Assembly (NCBI GenBank): GCA_004297495.1
Contig: SCTL01000031.1
Coordinates: forward strand, 1-5,558
DNA: 5,558 bases
Reading direction: 5' to 3'
DNA from: Verrucomicrobiota bacterium
GTDB lineage: Bacteria; Verrucomicrobiota; Verrucomicrobiia; Limisphaerales; JADLHS01
The notes below the pieces were generated by a model that was given only the letters and a program-made list of their open reading frames with translations, did no database searches and was not told the origin of the DNA. Shown here one piece after another: positions 1 to 5,558 of this stretch; position 1 is the first letter of the stretch, and each line of letters begins with the position of its first letter. The translations under genes and the position numbers were made by a program.

Positions 1-47
1 TTGTTCGTGGCGGTGTAGCTGTCGCCGTTCGCGACGGGCGCGTCGTT
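1..47 (-). repeat. Start of a fifth, different repeat unit, cut by the window edge
   Basis: The frame continues with 'NDAPVANGDSYTATN' at residues 1671-1685, then two bases of the next codon. It opens like the preceding 93-residue units but replaces 'QSVTTPED' with 'DSYTATN', closer to ordinary Big_9 repeats. The run of near-identical units therefore seems to end here, while the protein continues. Confidence 0.75.
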
Positions 48-3000
48 CACCGGTGTGACCGTGATGCTCACGAGCGCGGGCAGCGAGTTGGATGAGCCAT
101 CGTTGACGCGGAAGGTGAAAGCGTCGCTGCCGCTGAAGTTCGGATTCGGCAGGTAAGTGAACGCGCCGGTGTTGGTATTGATGCTCGTGAACGTGCCGTT
201 GGTCGGGCCGACGAGAATCGTGAAGGTGAAGTTCGTGCTGTCCACGTCGGTCGCGGTGAGGACGATGTTCGTCGCGGTGTCTTCCGGCGTGGTGACGCTC
301 TGGCCGTTTGCCGTCGGTGCGTCGTTGACCGGCGTGACGTTGATGGTCACGAGTGCGGGCAGCGAGTTGGACGAGCCATCGTTCACGCGGAAGGTGAAGG
401 CGTCACTGCCGTTGAAGTTCGTGTTCGGCTTGTAGGTGAACGCGCCGGTGTTGGTGTTGATGCTCGTGAAGGTGCCGTTGGTCGGGCCGGCGAGAATCGT
501 GAAGGTGAAGTTGGTGCTGTCCACATCCGTCGCGGTGAGCACGAGATTCGTCGCGGTGTCCTCCGGCGTGGTGACGGATTGGCCGTTCGCCGTGGGCGCG
601 TCGTTGACCGGCGTGACGTTGATGGTCACGAGCGCGGGCAGCGAGTTGGACGAGCCGTCACTCACGCGGAAGGTGAAGGCGTCGCTGCCGTTGAAGTTCG
701 GATTCGGCAGGTAAGTGAACGCGCCGGTGTTCGTGTTGATGCTCGTGAACGTGCCGTTGGTCGGGCCGGCGACAATCGTGAAGGTGAAGTTGGTGCTGTC
801 CACGTCGGTCGCAGTGAGCAGGAGATTTGTCGAGGTGTCTTCGGGCGTGGTGACGGATTGGCCGTTAGCAGTCGGCGCATCGTTGACGGGCGTGACCGTG
901 ATGTTGACGAGCGCAGGCAATGAGTTGGACGAGCCATCATTCACGCGGAAGGTGAACGCGTCGGTGCCGTTGAAGTTCGGATTCGGCAGGTAAGTGAACG
1001 CGCCGGTGTTGGTGTTGATGCTCGTGAACGAGCCATTGGTCGGGCCGGCGACGATGATGTAGGTGAGGGGGTCTGTGTCCGGATCGCTGCCCGCGAGCGT
1101 GATGGCTTTGGCCGTGTCTTCGGCAGTGCTGACGCCCTGGCCGCTGGCCGTGGGCGGGCGATTCGTGACGGTGATCGTGATGACGGCAGAGGCGAAGCCG
1201 CCAAGGCCGTCGGAAATTGTGTAGCCGCAAGTCGCGCTGCCCGTGAAGCCGGACGTGGGCGTGAAGCTGACGTTCGTGCCGGAGATCGAGGCTGTGCCGT
1301 TGGTCGGGCTGACGGCGAAGATGGAGAGCGTGTCGCCATTCGCGTCGCTGTCGTTGACGAGGACGGGCACGCTGACGCCGACGTTCTTCGACGTGGAAGT
1401 GAAATCGTTCACCGCCGTCGGGGCGACGTTGGCGACGGAATTCGTGGCGGGCGGCGAAACGCTGTTCGTCGGATTCGGATCGCCCGTCGGACTGCCGACG
1501 CTGGCGGCGTTGGTGATGCCGCCCTTGACCGGCGCGGTGACGGTGAGCGTGAGATTGGTGGAAGCGTTGGCTGCGAGCGAACCGAGCGACCAGGTGACGT
1601 TGCCGCCGCTGAACACGCCGCCGGCGCTGGCGCTGACGAAGGTGAGGTTCGCGGGCAGGGCGTCGGTGACCGTCACGCTCGACGCGGTGGACGGGCCGGC
1701 GTTGGTGACGGTGAGCGTGTAATTGAAATTCGCGCCGGGCTGCGGAGCGTTGGTCGAGGCGACCTTGCTGATCGAAAGGTCCGCGCTGGAAACCACCGTG
1801 GTGAGATTCGGCGGCGTGGTGTTGTTGGTCGGATTCGGATCGGAGACCGGGCCGCCGACGGACGCGGTGTTAGTCAGGCCAGTGCCGTTAGCGGGTGCGG
1901 TGACGGTGAGCGTGAGATTCGTGCCCGTGTTGGCAGGCAGGGCAGGGAGGTTGGTCCAGATGACCTGGCTGCCGGTGAAGAAGCCGCCGTCGCTGGCGCT
2001 CACGAACGTGACGCTCGCGGGAAGATTATCCGTGACGGACAAACTGCCGGAAGCGGACGGGCCGAGGTTGGTAAGTGTGATGGTGTAATTGAAATTAGCT
2101 CCCGCCGTGACGGGCGAGGGACTGCTCTTGCTCACGCCAACGTCGGCCACCGGCGTAACGGTGACGGTGATGAGGCCCGTGGCGAAGCCGCCGTTGCCGT
2201 CGCTGATGGTGTAGCCGATGGTCGCCGTGCCGTCGAAGTTCGTGGTCGGCGTGAAGAGCACGTTCGTGCCGTTCACGATGGTCGCGGTGCCGTTGGTCGG
2301 GCTGACGGTGACGATCGTGATGGGATCGGAGTTGACGTCGGTGTCGTTCAGCGTGGCGCGAATCGTGACGGGCACGTTCACCGGTGTGTTCGTGGAATCG
2401 TTGTTGGCGACCGGCGCGGTGTTCAGACCGACAACGGTGATGACCGCGCTGGCGCTGCCGCCGAAGCCGTCGGTGATGGTGTAGGTGATCGTGCCGGTGA
2501 GATCGTTCGTGGGTGTGTAGGTGAGATTTGTGCTGCCAGCATTGATCGAAACGATGCCGTTCACCGCGACGGCGTTGGTGATGATGATGGTGTCGCCGTC
2601 GGCGTCGGAGTCGTTGACAAGGGGATTGATGACTTGCGGAACGCCGTTTGTGCCGGTCGTTGAATCCGGGGCCGCGACGGGCGGGCGATTGGAAACCGTG
2701 ATCGTGATGAGCGCGGAGGAGAAACCGCCGAGACCGTCGGAAATCGTGTAGCCGATCGTGGCGTTGCCCAGGTAGTTGGTGTCCGGCGTGAACAGCACGT
2801 TCGTTCCACTCACGATGCTGGCCGTGCCGTTGGTCGGGCTGACGAGCGTGATGGTAAGCGTGTCGCCGTTCGGGTCGTTGTCATTCAGGGTTGCGGGAAT
2901 CGTGACGGCTACGTTGCGTGGCGTGGACGAGGTGTCGCTAACCGCCGTCGGCGCGACGTTGCTGACGGTGGTGGTGACGGGCGGCGTGGTGTTGTTGACG

Positions 3001-5057
3001 AGATTGGTGTCGAGCGTGGAACTGGCGCCGCTGGCGACGTTCGTCATGCCGCCCTTGAGCGGCGCGGTGACGGTGAGCGTGAGATTGGTGAACTGGCCGG
3101 CGGCGAAGTTGCCGAGATTCCAGATGACCGAGCCGCCGCCAAACACGCCGCCGCCAGTGGCGCTGACGAAGGTGACATTCGCGGGCAGGGCGTCGGTGAC
3201 GGTCACGCTGACGGCGACGGACGCGCCGAGGTTCGTGACCGAAATCGAGTAGTCGAAGTTCGCGCCGGGCGACACTGCGCTGGGCGGGCCGGACTTGGCG
3301 ACGACCAGATTGGCTGCGGAGCCGACCGAAGTGATGACGGGCGGCGTGGTATTGTTCGTGGAATTGGGATCGAGAATCGGACTGTTCACGACGGCGGTGT
3401 TGGTCAGGCTCGCGGCTTCGGCGGGCGCGGTGACGGTGATGGTGAGCGTGGTGCTGTTGCTGGCGTCGAGCGTCGGGAGATTGGTCCAGATGACCTGGCC
3501 GCCGGCGAACACGCCGCCCGCGCTGGCGCTGACGAAAGTGACTTCCGCCGGGAGATTGTCCGTGACGGAGAAACTGGTGTTCGGTGACGGCCCGAGATTC
3601 GTGACCGTGATCGTGTAATCGAAATTATTTCCCGCGAGCACATTTGTCGGACTCGTCTTGCTCACGCCGAGGTCGGAGACGGGAATGATCGTGAAGAAGG
3701 AGAGTGACGGAACGTTGTCAGTCGTGATCGTGGTGGTGTCCACTTGTTCCGAGCCGTTGAAGGCAATGACGCTGTTGGTGTAAGTGCCGGCGGGCAGCGG
3801 CGCGACGGCTTGAAACACGAGTGGCACGATGCTGTTGGAGGGCACGACGAACGGGATCGCCCAGCGCAACACCTGGCCGACGATGTTCGGGTCGGCGATG
3901 GCGTTGGAGTTGTAGGTCGTGCTGCCGGCGACGAAGGTGAAGTTGCCGGGTGTGCCGGGCAGGGTGTCGCGGATTTCGTTGAGCGTGATCGGCGTGTCGG
4001 CGTAATTTTGAATCAGCACCGTGTAGGTCACCGTGCCGCCGGGCGCGAGGAGCGAGGACGGCGAAACCGTCTGGCCGACGATGGCGATGGAGTTGGTGGC
4101 GGAATAAATCACGTTGCTGCCCGCCGAGTTGGCGAGCGAGGAGACGGCGGTGTGCTTGGTGCCGCTGCCACTGTCCACAAAGGCGAAGGGGCTGATGCCG
4201 ATGTTCGTGCCGGTCACGCGAATGGCGCGGAAGGTGAACGTGTTCGTGTAGGACTGGCCGGTGTAATTGGTGAAGCCGGAAACGGTCGGATCGAAGTAGA
4301 GCCGGTTCACGAAGTCGGGGTTTTCGGTGAAATGAACTTTGACGCCGACCAGTTCGTAGGCGTCGGGCCGCCACGTGCCGAGCACGGCGGGAGAAAACGA
4401 GATCGAATTTTCTCCGCCGATCGTGCCCGTGTCACCGCCGATGACCAGATCCACGTCGTCGCCGAGCAACGCGTAGGGGTTCAGGTTGGTGATGATGGTG
4501 ACTTTGTTCGCCAGCGCCTCGGTCACGTAGATGATGTTGGTGAACCCGAAGTTGGTGGCCAGCAGCAGCGAGCCGATGCCGGGCGCGCCGTTCAAAATGC
4601 GGATGGTGTGATTCTCGTTGGTCAGCCCGCTGACGGTGTCGGAGTTGCCGGTGAAGCTCGGGCCTTTGAGATAGAACGCCGCCATCCGCGCCTGGCCCGC
4701 GGGAATGTCGCCCACCGCGCGCACGCCCCGGTCGGTCGTGCCGAGCGTGATCATGTTGGTGCTGACGAAATTCGTCGCCACCACGTAGATGTTCGAGAGC
4801 GTCGAAGCCGTGTTGTTGGAAATCATGAACGCCTCGTAGTTATAGACGATGCCCGCCCCGGCTTTGTCATCCACGTAATATTTTCCGGGCGCGGAAACGC
4901 GGGTGATGGTCTGGGCGTGGCCGGCCAGTGTCACGGCGCAAAGCGCGAGCGCGAGCAGCCACACGCGGGTGAGCGGCGCACGGCGGTCGGCGACGGGCGC
5001 AAAGTCTTTCGCGGCGTCGCGCGTTTCGTTTTCGTTCGGACAATATGTCGTCTGCAT
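1..5057 (-). CDS. Giant secreted DUF11/cadherin-like repeat protein, N-terminal 1685 residues (C-terminus beyond window)
   Basis: One minus-strand frame runs from the ATG at 5055-5057 to the left edge without a stop, giving 1685 complete codons. The start is well constrained: an in-frame TAA lies at 5070-5072, only four codons upstream, and the ATG precedes a signal peptide. No clear Shine-Dalgarno motif is visible. Order of regions: signal peptide (1-48), unrecognised region (49-320), five DUF11-like domains (about 322-450, 462-577, 583-697, 972-1088, 1092-1206), four Big_9/cadherin-like domains (about 698-790, 791-878, 879-969, 1208-1298), then 93-residue repeats from 1299. DUF11 domains show the family signature of a 'YTITVTN'-type strand followed by 'VTDxLP' and 'TFVSA'. 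Big_9 domains show 'NDxDxxGD' and 'GYTISDG'. Known relatives are extracellular structural or adhesive proteins; no enzyme motif is seen. Role as surface adhesin, stalk or matrix protein is inference. The mature part is rich in Thr, Asn, Gly, Ser and Val, with one cysteine. Confidence 0.93.
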   Translation of the reverse strand, partial: MQTTYCPNENETRDAAKDFAPVADRRAPLTRVWLLALALCAVTLAGHAQTITRVSAPGKYYVDDKAGAGIVYNYEAFMISNNTASTLSNIYVVATNFVSTNMITLGTTDRGVRAVGDIPAGQARMAAFYLKGPSFTGNSDTVSGLTNENHTIRILNGAPGIGSLLLATNFGFTNIIYVTEALANKVTIITNLNPYALLGDDVDLVIGGDTGTIGGENSISFSPAVLGTWRPDAYELVGVKVHFTENPDFVNRLYFDPTVSGFTNYTGQSYTNTFTFRAIRVTGTNIGISPFAFVDSGSGTKHTAVSSLANSAGSNVIYSATNSIAIVGQTVSPSSLLAPGGTVTYTVLIQNYADTPITLNEIRDTLPGTPGNFTFVAGSTTYNSNAIADPNIVGQVLRWAIPFVVPSNSIVPLVFQAVAPLPAGTYTNSVIAFNGSEQVDTTTITTDNVPSLSFFTIIPVSDLGVSKTSPTNVLAGNNFDYTITVTNLGPSPNTSFSVTDNLPAEVTFVSASAGGVFAGGQVIWTNLPTLDASNSTTLTITVTAPAEAASLTNTAVVNSPILDPNSTNNTTPPVITSVGSAANLVVAKSGPPSAVSPGANFDYSISVTNLGASVAVSVTVTDALPANVTFVSATGGGVFGGGSVIWNLGNFAAGQFTNLTLTVTAPLKGGMTNVASGASSTLDTNLVNNTTPPVTTTVSNVAPTAVSDTSSTPRNVAVTIPATLNDNDPNGDTLTITLVSPTNGTASIVSGTNVLFTPDTNYLGNATIGYTISDGLGGFSSALITITVSNRPPVAAPDSTTGTNGVPQVINPLVNDSDADGDTIIITNAVAVNGIVSINAGSTNLTYTPTNDLTGTITYTITDGFGGSASAVITVVGLNTAPVANNDSTNTPVNVPVTIRATLNDTDVNSDPITIVTVSPTNGTATIVNGTNVLFTPTTNFDGTATIGYTISDGNGGFATGLITVTVTPVADVGVSKSSPSPVTAGANFNYTITLTNLGPSASGSLSVTDNLPASVTFVSASDGGFFTGSQVIWTNLPALPANTGTNLTLTVTAPANGTGLTNTASVGGPVSDPNPTNNTTPPNLTTVVSSADLSISKVASTNAPQPGANFNYTLTVTNAGPSTASSVTVTDALPANLTFVSASAGGVFSGGNVTWSLGSLAANASTNLTLTVTAPVKGGITNAASVGSPTGDPNPTNSVSPPATNSVANVAPTAVNDFTSTSKNVGVSVPVLVNDSDANGDTLSIFAVSPTNGTASISGTNVSFTPTSGFTGSATCGYTISDGLGGFASAVITITVTNRPPTASGQGVSTAEDTAKAITLAGSDPDTDPLTYIIVAGPTNGSFTSINTNTGAFTYLPNPNFNGTDAFTFRVNDGSSNSLPALVNITVTPVNDAPTANGQSVTTPEDTSTNLLLTATDVDSTNFTFTIVAGPTNGTFTSINTNTGAFTYLPNPNFNGSDAFTFRVSDGSSNSLPALVTINVTPVNDAPTANGQSVTTPEDTATNLVLTATDVDSTNFTFTILAGPTNGTFTSINTNTGAFTYKPNTNFNGSDAFTFRVNDGSSNSLPALVTINVTPVNDAPTANGQSVTTPEDTATNIVLTATDVDSTNFTFTILVGPTNGTFTSINTNTGAFTYLPNPNFSGSDAFTFRVNDGSSNSLPALVSITVTPVNDAPVANGDSYTATN
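48..1163 (-). repeat. Tandem array of four 279-base (93-residue) units in the giant protein
   Basis: Units are 1163-885, 884-606, 605-327 and 326-48, read on the minus strand; each starts at an Asn codon (residues 1299, 1392, 1485, 1578). Each unit is one cadherin/VCBS-type domain: 'NDAPTANGQSVTTPEDT', an acidic 'ATDVDSTNF' strand, 'GPTNGTFTSI', 'NTNTGAFTY', 'FNGSDAFTFRV' and 'DGSSNSLPALV'. Units 2, 3 and 4 differ at only six or seven residues per neighbouring pair. Unit 1 is a hybrid: its first 37 residues are diverged (16 of 37 identical to unit 2), while its last 56 are almost the same (51 of 56). The unit length is exactly divisible by three, so copy-number change would keep the frame. 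Known relatives are stalk or adhesin repeats. Confidence 0.93.
1164..2144 (-). repeat. Three-domain cassette, copy 2: DUF11 + DUF11 + Big_9-like (residues 972-1298)
   Basis: DUF11 domains start at D972 ('DVGVSK', 'VTDNLPASVTFVSAS', 'QVIWTNLP') and near A1092 ('ADLSISK', 'VTDALPANLTFVSAS', 'NVTWSLG'). The Big_9-like domain from V1208 has 'NVAPTAVND', 'NDSDANGDTL', 'VSPTNGTASI' and 'GYTISDGLGGF'. Landmarks sit 510 residues (1530 bases) after those of copy 1: 462/972, 583/1093, 698/1208. The Big_9 domain is one residue shorter ('ISG' for 'IVSG') and carries C1277, the only cysteine in the visible mature protein, where its relatives have isoleucine. Confidence 0.8.
2151..2687 (-). other. Two Big_9/cadherin-like domains between the cassettes (residues 791-969)
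   Basis: The first begins at R791 ('RPPVAAPDS') with the acidic loop 'NDSDADGDTI' and 'ITYTITDGFGG'. The second begins at N879 ('NTAPVANNDS') with 'NDTDVNSDPI', 'VSPTNGTATIVNG' and 'GYTISDGNGGF'. The Dx-Dx-D/N loops are typical calcium-binding positions in cadherin-like bacterial repeats, so rigidification by calcium is plausible, though inferred from the motif alone. The second domain is closer to the Big_9 domains of the two cassettes than the first is. The first has an altered core, with 'VAVNGIVSI' in place of 'VSPTNGTASI'. Confidence 0.7.
2688..3674 (-). repeat. Three-domain cassette, copy 1: DUF11 + DUF11 + Big_9-like (residues 462-790)
   Basis: Two consecutive DUF11 domains start at D462 ('DLGVSK', 'VTDNLPAEVTFVSAS', a 'QVIWTNLP' strand) and N583 ('NLVVAK', 'VTDALPANVTFVSA', a 'SVIWNLG' strand). 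Each ends near 'NNTTPP'. A Big_9/cadherin-like domain follows from V698 with 'NVAPTAV', the acidic calcium-type loop 'NDNDPNGDTL', 'VSPTNGTASI' and 'GYTISDGLGGF'. The whole cassette recurs at residues 972-1298. The first DUF11 of each copy resembles the other copy's first, and the second the second, so the unit of duplication was the cassette rather than single domains. Extracellular structural role by family; function otherwise unknown. Confidence 0.8.
3708..4094 (-). other. DUF11-like domain 1, divergent (residues about 322-450)
   Basis: It starts at N322 with 'SIAIVGQTVSPSSLLAPGG'. It follows the DUF11 pattern: a strand 'TVTYTVLIQNYAD', then 'IRDTLPG' in the position of the usual 'VTDTLP', then 'FTFVAGS'. 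A tryptophan strand, 'VLRWAIPF', precedes the closing strands. It is clearly more diverged than the four later DUF11 domains and lacks their 'SK' opening and 'NNTTPP' ending. It may act as a bridge between the N-terminal region and the stalk. Confidence 0.6.
4098..4913 (-). other. Unrecognised secreted N-terminal region of the giant protein (residues about 49-320)
   Basis: This stretch of about 270 residues after the signal peptide matches no family I can name. It is non-repetitive, with more Tyr, Phe, Asp and Glu than the repeat domains. It reads like alternating beta strands, for example around 'IYVVATNFVST', 'VTIITNLNPYALLGDDVD' and 'TNTFTFRAIRVTG'. Features that could serve as family markers are 'GTTDRGVRAVGDIPAG' near residues 105-120 and 'GTWRPDAYELVGVKVHF' near residues 225-245. 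It has no cysteine and no visible catalytic signature. Its position at the exposed tip of a repeat stalk makes a binding or assembly role possible, but that is inference only. Confidence 0.5.
4914..5057 (-). other. Signal peptide of the giant repeat protein
   Basis: Residues 1-48 form a Sec-type signal peptide. A long polar n-region of about 31 residues contains the basic pair R25-R26 and R31. It is followed by a hydrophobic core (residues 32-45, VWLLALALCAVTLA) and a small-residue cleavage context G46-H47-A48, with the mature chain probably starting at Q49. The n-region is longer than usual, but no other plausible start lies in frame: the next candidate, the GTG at residue 32, would leave no basic n-region. 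This places the rest of the protein outside the cytoplasm. Confidence 0.8.
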
Positions 5058-5118
5058 AGCAATGTACTGTTAAAGGCTTACGTCTTTCTGCGATGACCCG
5101 GGTACGGCTTAAAGGTCG
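5058..5118 (-). promoter_or_regulatory. Predicted 5' leader of the giant gene with an imperfect direct repeat
   Basis: Between the predicted transcription start and the ATG the minus strand holds two related segments: CCTTTAAGCCGTAC (5115-5102) and CCTTTAACAGTAC (5076-5064). The second ends seven bases before the ATG. The self-complementary GTAC in both copies could pair, and GTC/GAC segments between them could form a weak stem. No purine-rich ribosome binding site precedes the ATG, so the second copy occupies the place where one would be expected. A structured leader or translation control element is possible. It does not match any riboswitch consensus I could apply. Confidence 0.25.
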
Positions 5119-5134
5119 GTTGCCAATTAGCAAC
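5119..5134. repeat. Small inverted repeat overlapping the -12 element
   Basis: GTTGC (5119-5123) and GCAAC (5130-5134) form a perfect 5-base inverted repeat around CAATTA. A 10-base palindrome GCCCCGGGGC lies just beyond it at 5141-5150, overlapping the -24 element. Neither is followed by a T-tract, so they are not terminators. They could be operator half-sites or chance. Confidence 0.25.
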
Positions 5135-5143
5135 GCCCGTGCC
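5129..5143 (-). promoter_or_regulatory. Candidate sigma-54 (RpoN) -24/-12 promoter for the giant gene
   Basis: Read on the minus strand the site is GGCACG-GGCG-TTGCT. It contains the invariant GG and GC dinucleotides at the right spacing and matches the sigma-54 consensus TGGCACG-N4-TTGCW except for G in place of the first T. With the C of the GC at -12, transcription would start near 5118, leaving a leader of about 61 bases before the ATG at 5057. Orientation and distance both suit the giant gene. A promoter of this class needs an ATP-dependent enhancer-binding activator; none is encoded in this window. Confidence 0.55.
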
Positions 5144-5185
5144 CCGGGGCGCGTTAGGACAAGAAACTTCTCTGCCTAAGTCCGT

Positions 5186-5225
5186 GGAATTGTGGCAGAA
5201 CGGCTGATTTACGAGGGGAATTGTG
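5186..5225 (-). promoter_or_regulatory. Direct repeat, possible upstream activator site
   Basis: The 9-mer CACAATTCC (minus strand) occurs exactly twice, at 5217-5225 and 5186-5194. The copies are 31 bases apart, close to three helical turns, so both face the same side of the DNA. Relative to a start near 5118 they are centred at about -103 and -72, within reach of an enhancer-binding protein acting on the sigma-54 site. A 9-base repeat in 260 bases can arise by chance, so this is only suggestive. Confidence 0.25.
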
Positions 5226-5317
5226 ATTCGCGAGACTGATATAAAGTGGCCAACGGCTTATTTTGAAGTTTGAGCGAAGTCGGCCCGGCCCGCGCTGCGA
5301 AACCCGGCTTTGTCCCG

Positions 5318-5558
5318 CTACTCGGCAGCGGTGGCTTGCTTCAAGACATTGACCTCGATCCGTTGTACGTCGCTGACGCCAAGTTCGAGCAGCGAGGCGT
5401 TGCGATAGAGTTCGAGGTTCGGTCGCAGCACTGGCCCCTTGGCCGCGCGGCGTTGTTTGTCGAGTTCCTTGATGGAAAGAACATCCAGCGCGACGGGATC
5501 TTTGCTGAAACGCAATTGCCCGAGCATCGTCGAGTAATGCAGATAGCTCTGCTGCCCG
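5318..5558 (-). CDS. DUF362-like protein, C-terminal 79 residues (start beyond window)
   Basis: A minus-strand frame enters from the right edge and ends at TAG (5318-5320), giving 79 visible residues. There is an internal ATG at 5525-5527, but the frame is open upstream of it and the upstream residues ('GQQSYLHYST') look coding, so this is most likely the tail of a longer gene. The segment 'RFSKDPVALDVLSIKELDKQR', followed by 'ELYRNASLLELGVSDVQRIEV', resembles the end of DUF362 proteins, which carry a 'DPVAlD' motif and a closing 'A.eLGlGv.d...IEv' stretch. The biochemical role of DUF362 is not established; some members carry iron-sulfur motifs, which would lie outside this window. Same strand as the giant gene, 260 bases upstream of it. 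The family call is from memory of the motif. Confidence 0.65.
   Translation of the reverse strand, partial: GQQSYLHYSTMLGQLRFSKDPVALDVLSIKELDKQRRAAKGPVLRPNLELYRNASLLELGVSDVQRIEVNVLKQATAAE

Noticed and set aside
157..993. Three consecutive plus-strand frames of exactly 279 bases with near-identical products.
   Set aside because: These are reverse-strand shadows of the 93-codon repeats. Their identical length reflects the repeat period, with stop and start recurring at the same phase of each unit.
1..1163. Regular repeats considered as a CRISPR array or mobile-element repeats.
   Set aside because: The period is 279 bases with no unique spacers, and every unit is in frame with the surrounding coding sequence and encodes a domain.
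1243..3618. Similar pairs of plus-strand frames about 1530 bases apart (1243-1722 with 2776-3252, 1723-2088 with 3295-3618).
   Set aside because: They mirror the duplicated DUF11-DUF11-Big_9 cassette on the minus strand and are not separate genes. They only support the duplication.
3744..5096. A 450-codon plus-strand open frame antisense to the start of the giant gene.
   Set aside because: Its product is a disordered mix rich in Arg, Gly, Asp and Val with no domain, as expected for the antisense of a GC-rich gene. The opposite strand has a signal peptide and recognisable DUF11 domains. The frame also runs through the intergenic promoter side without a start context.
5058..5118. Cyclic-di-GMP riboswitch suspected from the GACGTAAGCC segment in the leader.
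   Set aside because: Only a short segment is reminiscent of the consensus. The expected paired stems and tetraloop/receptor pieces are not present, and the leader is too short.
5238..5267. Possible sigma-70 promoter on the minus strand: TTCAAA, 18-base spacer, TATATC.
   Set aside because: Both hexamers are weak matches and such pairs are common by chance in AT-richer intergenic DNA. The sigma-54 match nearer the gene is much stronger.
5281..5317. Terminator sought after the DUF362-like gene.
   Set aside because: The stretch is GC-rich with GGCCCGGCC, but I could not form a convincing stem followed by a T-run on the minus strand.

Overview
The window is GC-rich bacterial DNA with almost all of its coding potential on the minus strand. 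It holds the first 1685 codons of one giant open reading frame (5057 down to the left edge, no stop reached). To its right lie a 260-base intergenic region and the last 79 codons of a second minus-strand gene (5318 to the right edge). The giant protein has a signal peptide, long Thr/Asn/Gly-rich beta-sandwich repeats (DUF11 and cadherin/Big_9-like) and 'PTNG' turns. Together with the DUF362-like neighbour, this recalls soil or freshwater Verrucomicrobiota of the Pedosphaera/Limisphaera kind. That assignment is inference from style, not from a marker gene.

Reading the giant gene from its start (5057) leftward: signal peptide (residues 1-48); an unrecognised secreted N-terminal region (about 49-320); a divergent DUF11-like domain (about 322-450); a three-domain cassette DUF11-DUF11-Big_9 (462-790); two more Big_9-like domains (791-969); a second copy of the three-domain cassette (972-1298), offset by 510 residues from the first; and a tandem array of four 93-residue units (1299-1670), three of them nearly identical. 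A fifth unit with a different sequence starts at the left edge. The C-terminus, which would carry any sorting or anchoring signal, lies outside the window. The architecture is that of an extracellular stalk, adhesin or matrix protein; no catalytic domain is visible.

The intergenic region is the most informative non-coding part. On the minus strand it carries a close match to the sigma-54 (RpoN) -24/-12 consensus, correctly oriented and about 60 bases before the giant gene's ATG. Upstream of it is a 9-base direct repeat, two copies 31 bases apart, placed where an enhancer-binding activator could sit. The predicted leader RNA contains a second, imperfect direct repeat. If real, this would put the giant surface protein under an activator-dependent sigma-54 switch separate from the upstream gene.

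The plus-strand open frames, including a 450-codon one at 3744-5096 and three consecutive frames of exactly 279 bases, are antisense shadows of the repeat-coding minus strand. No RNA gene, mobile element or CRISPR array was seen.
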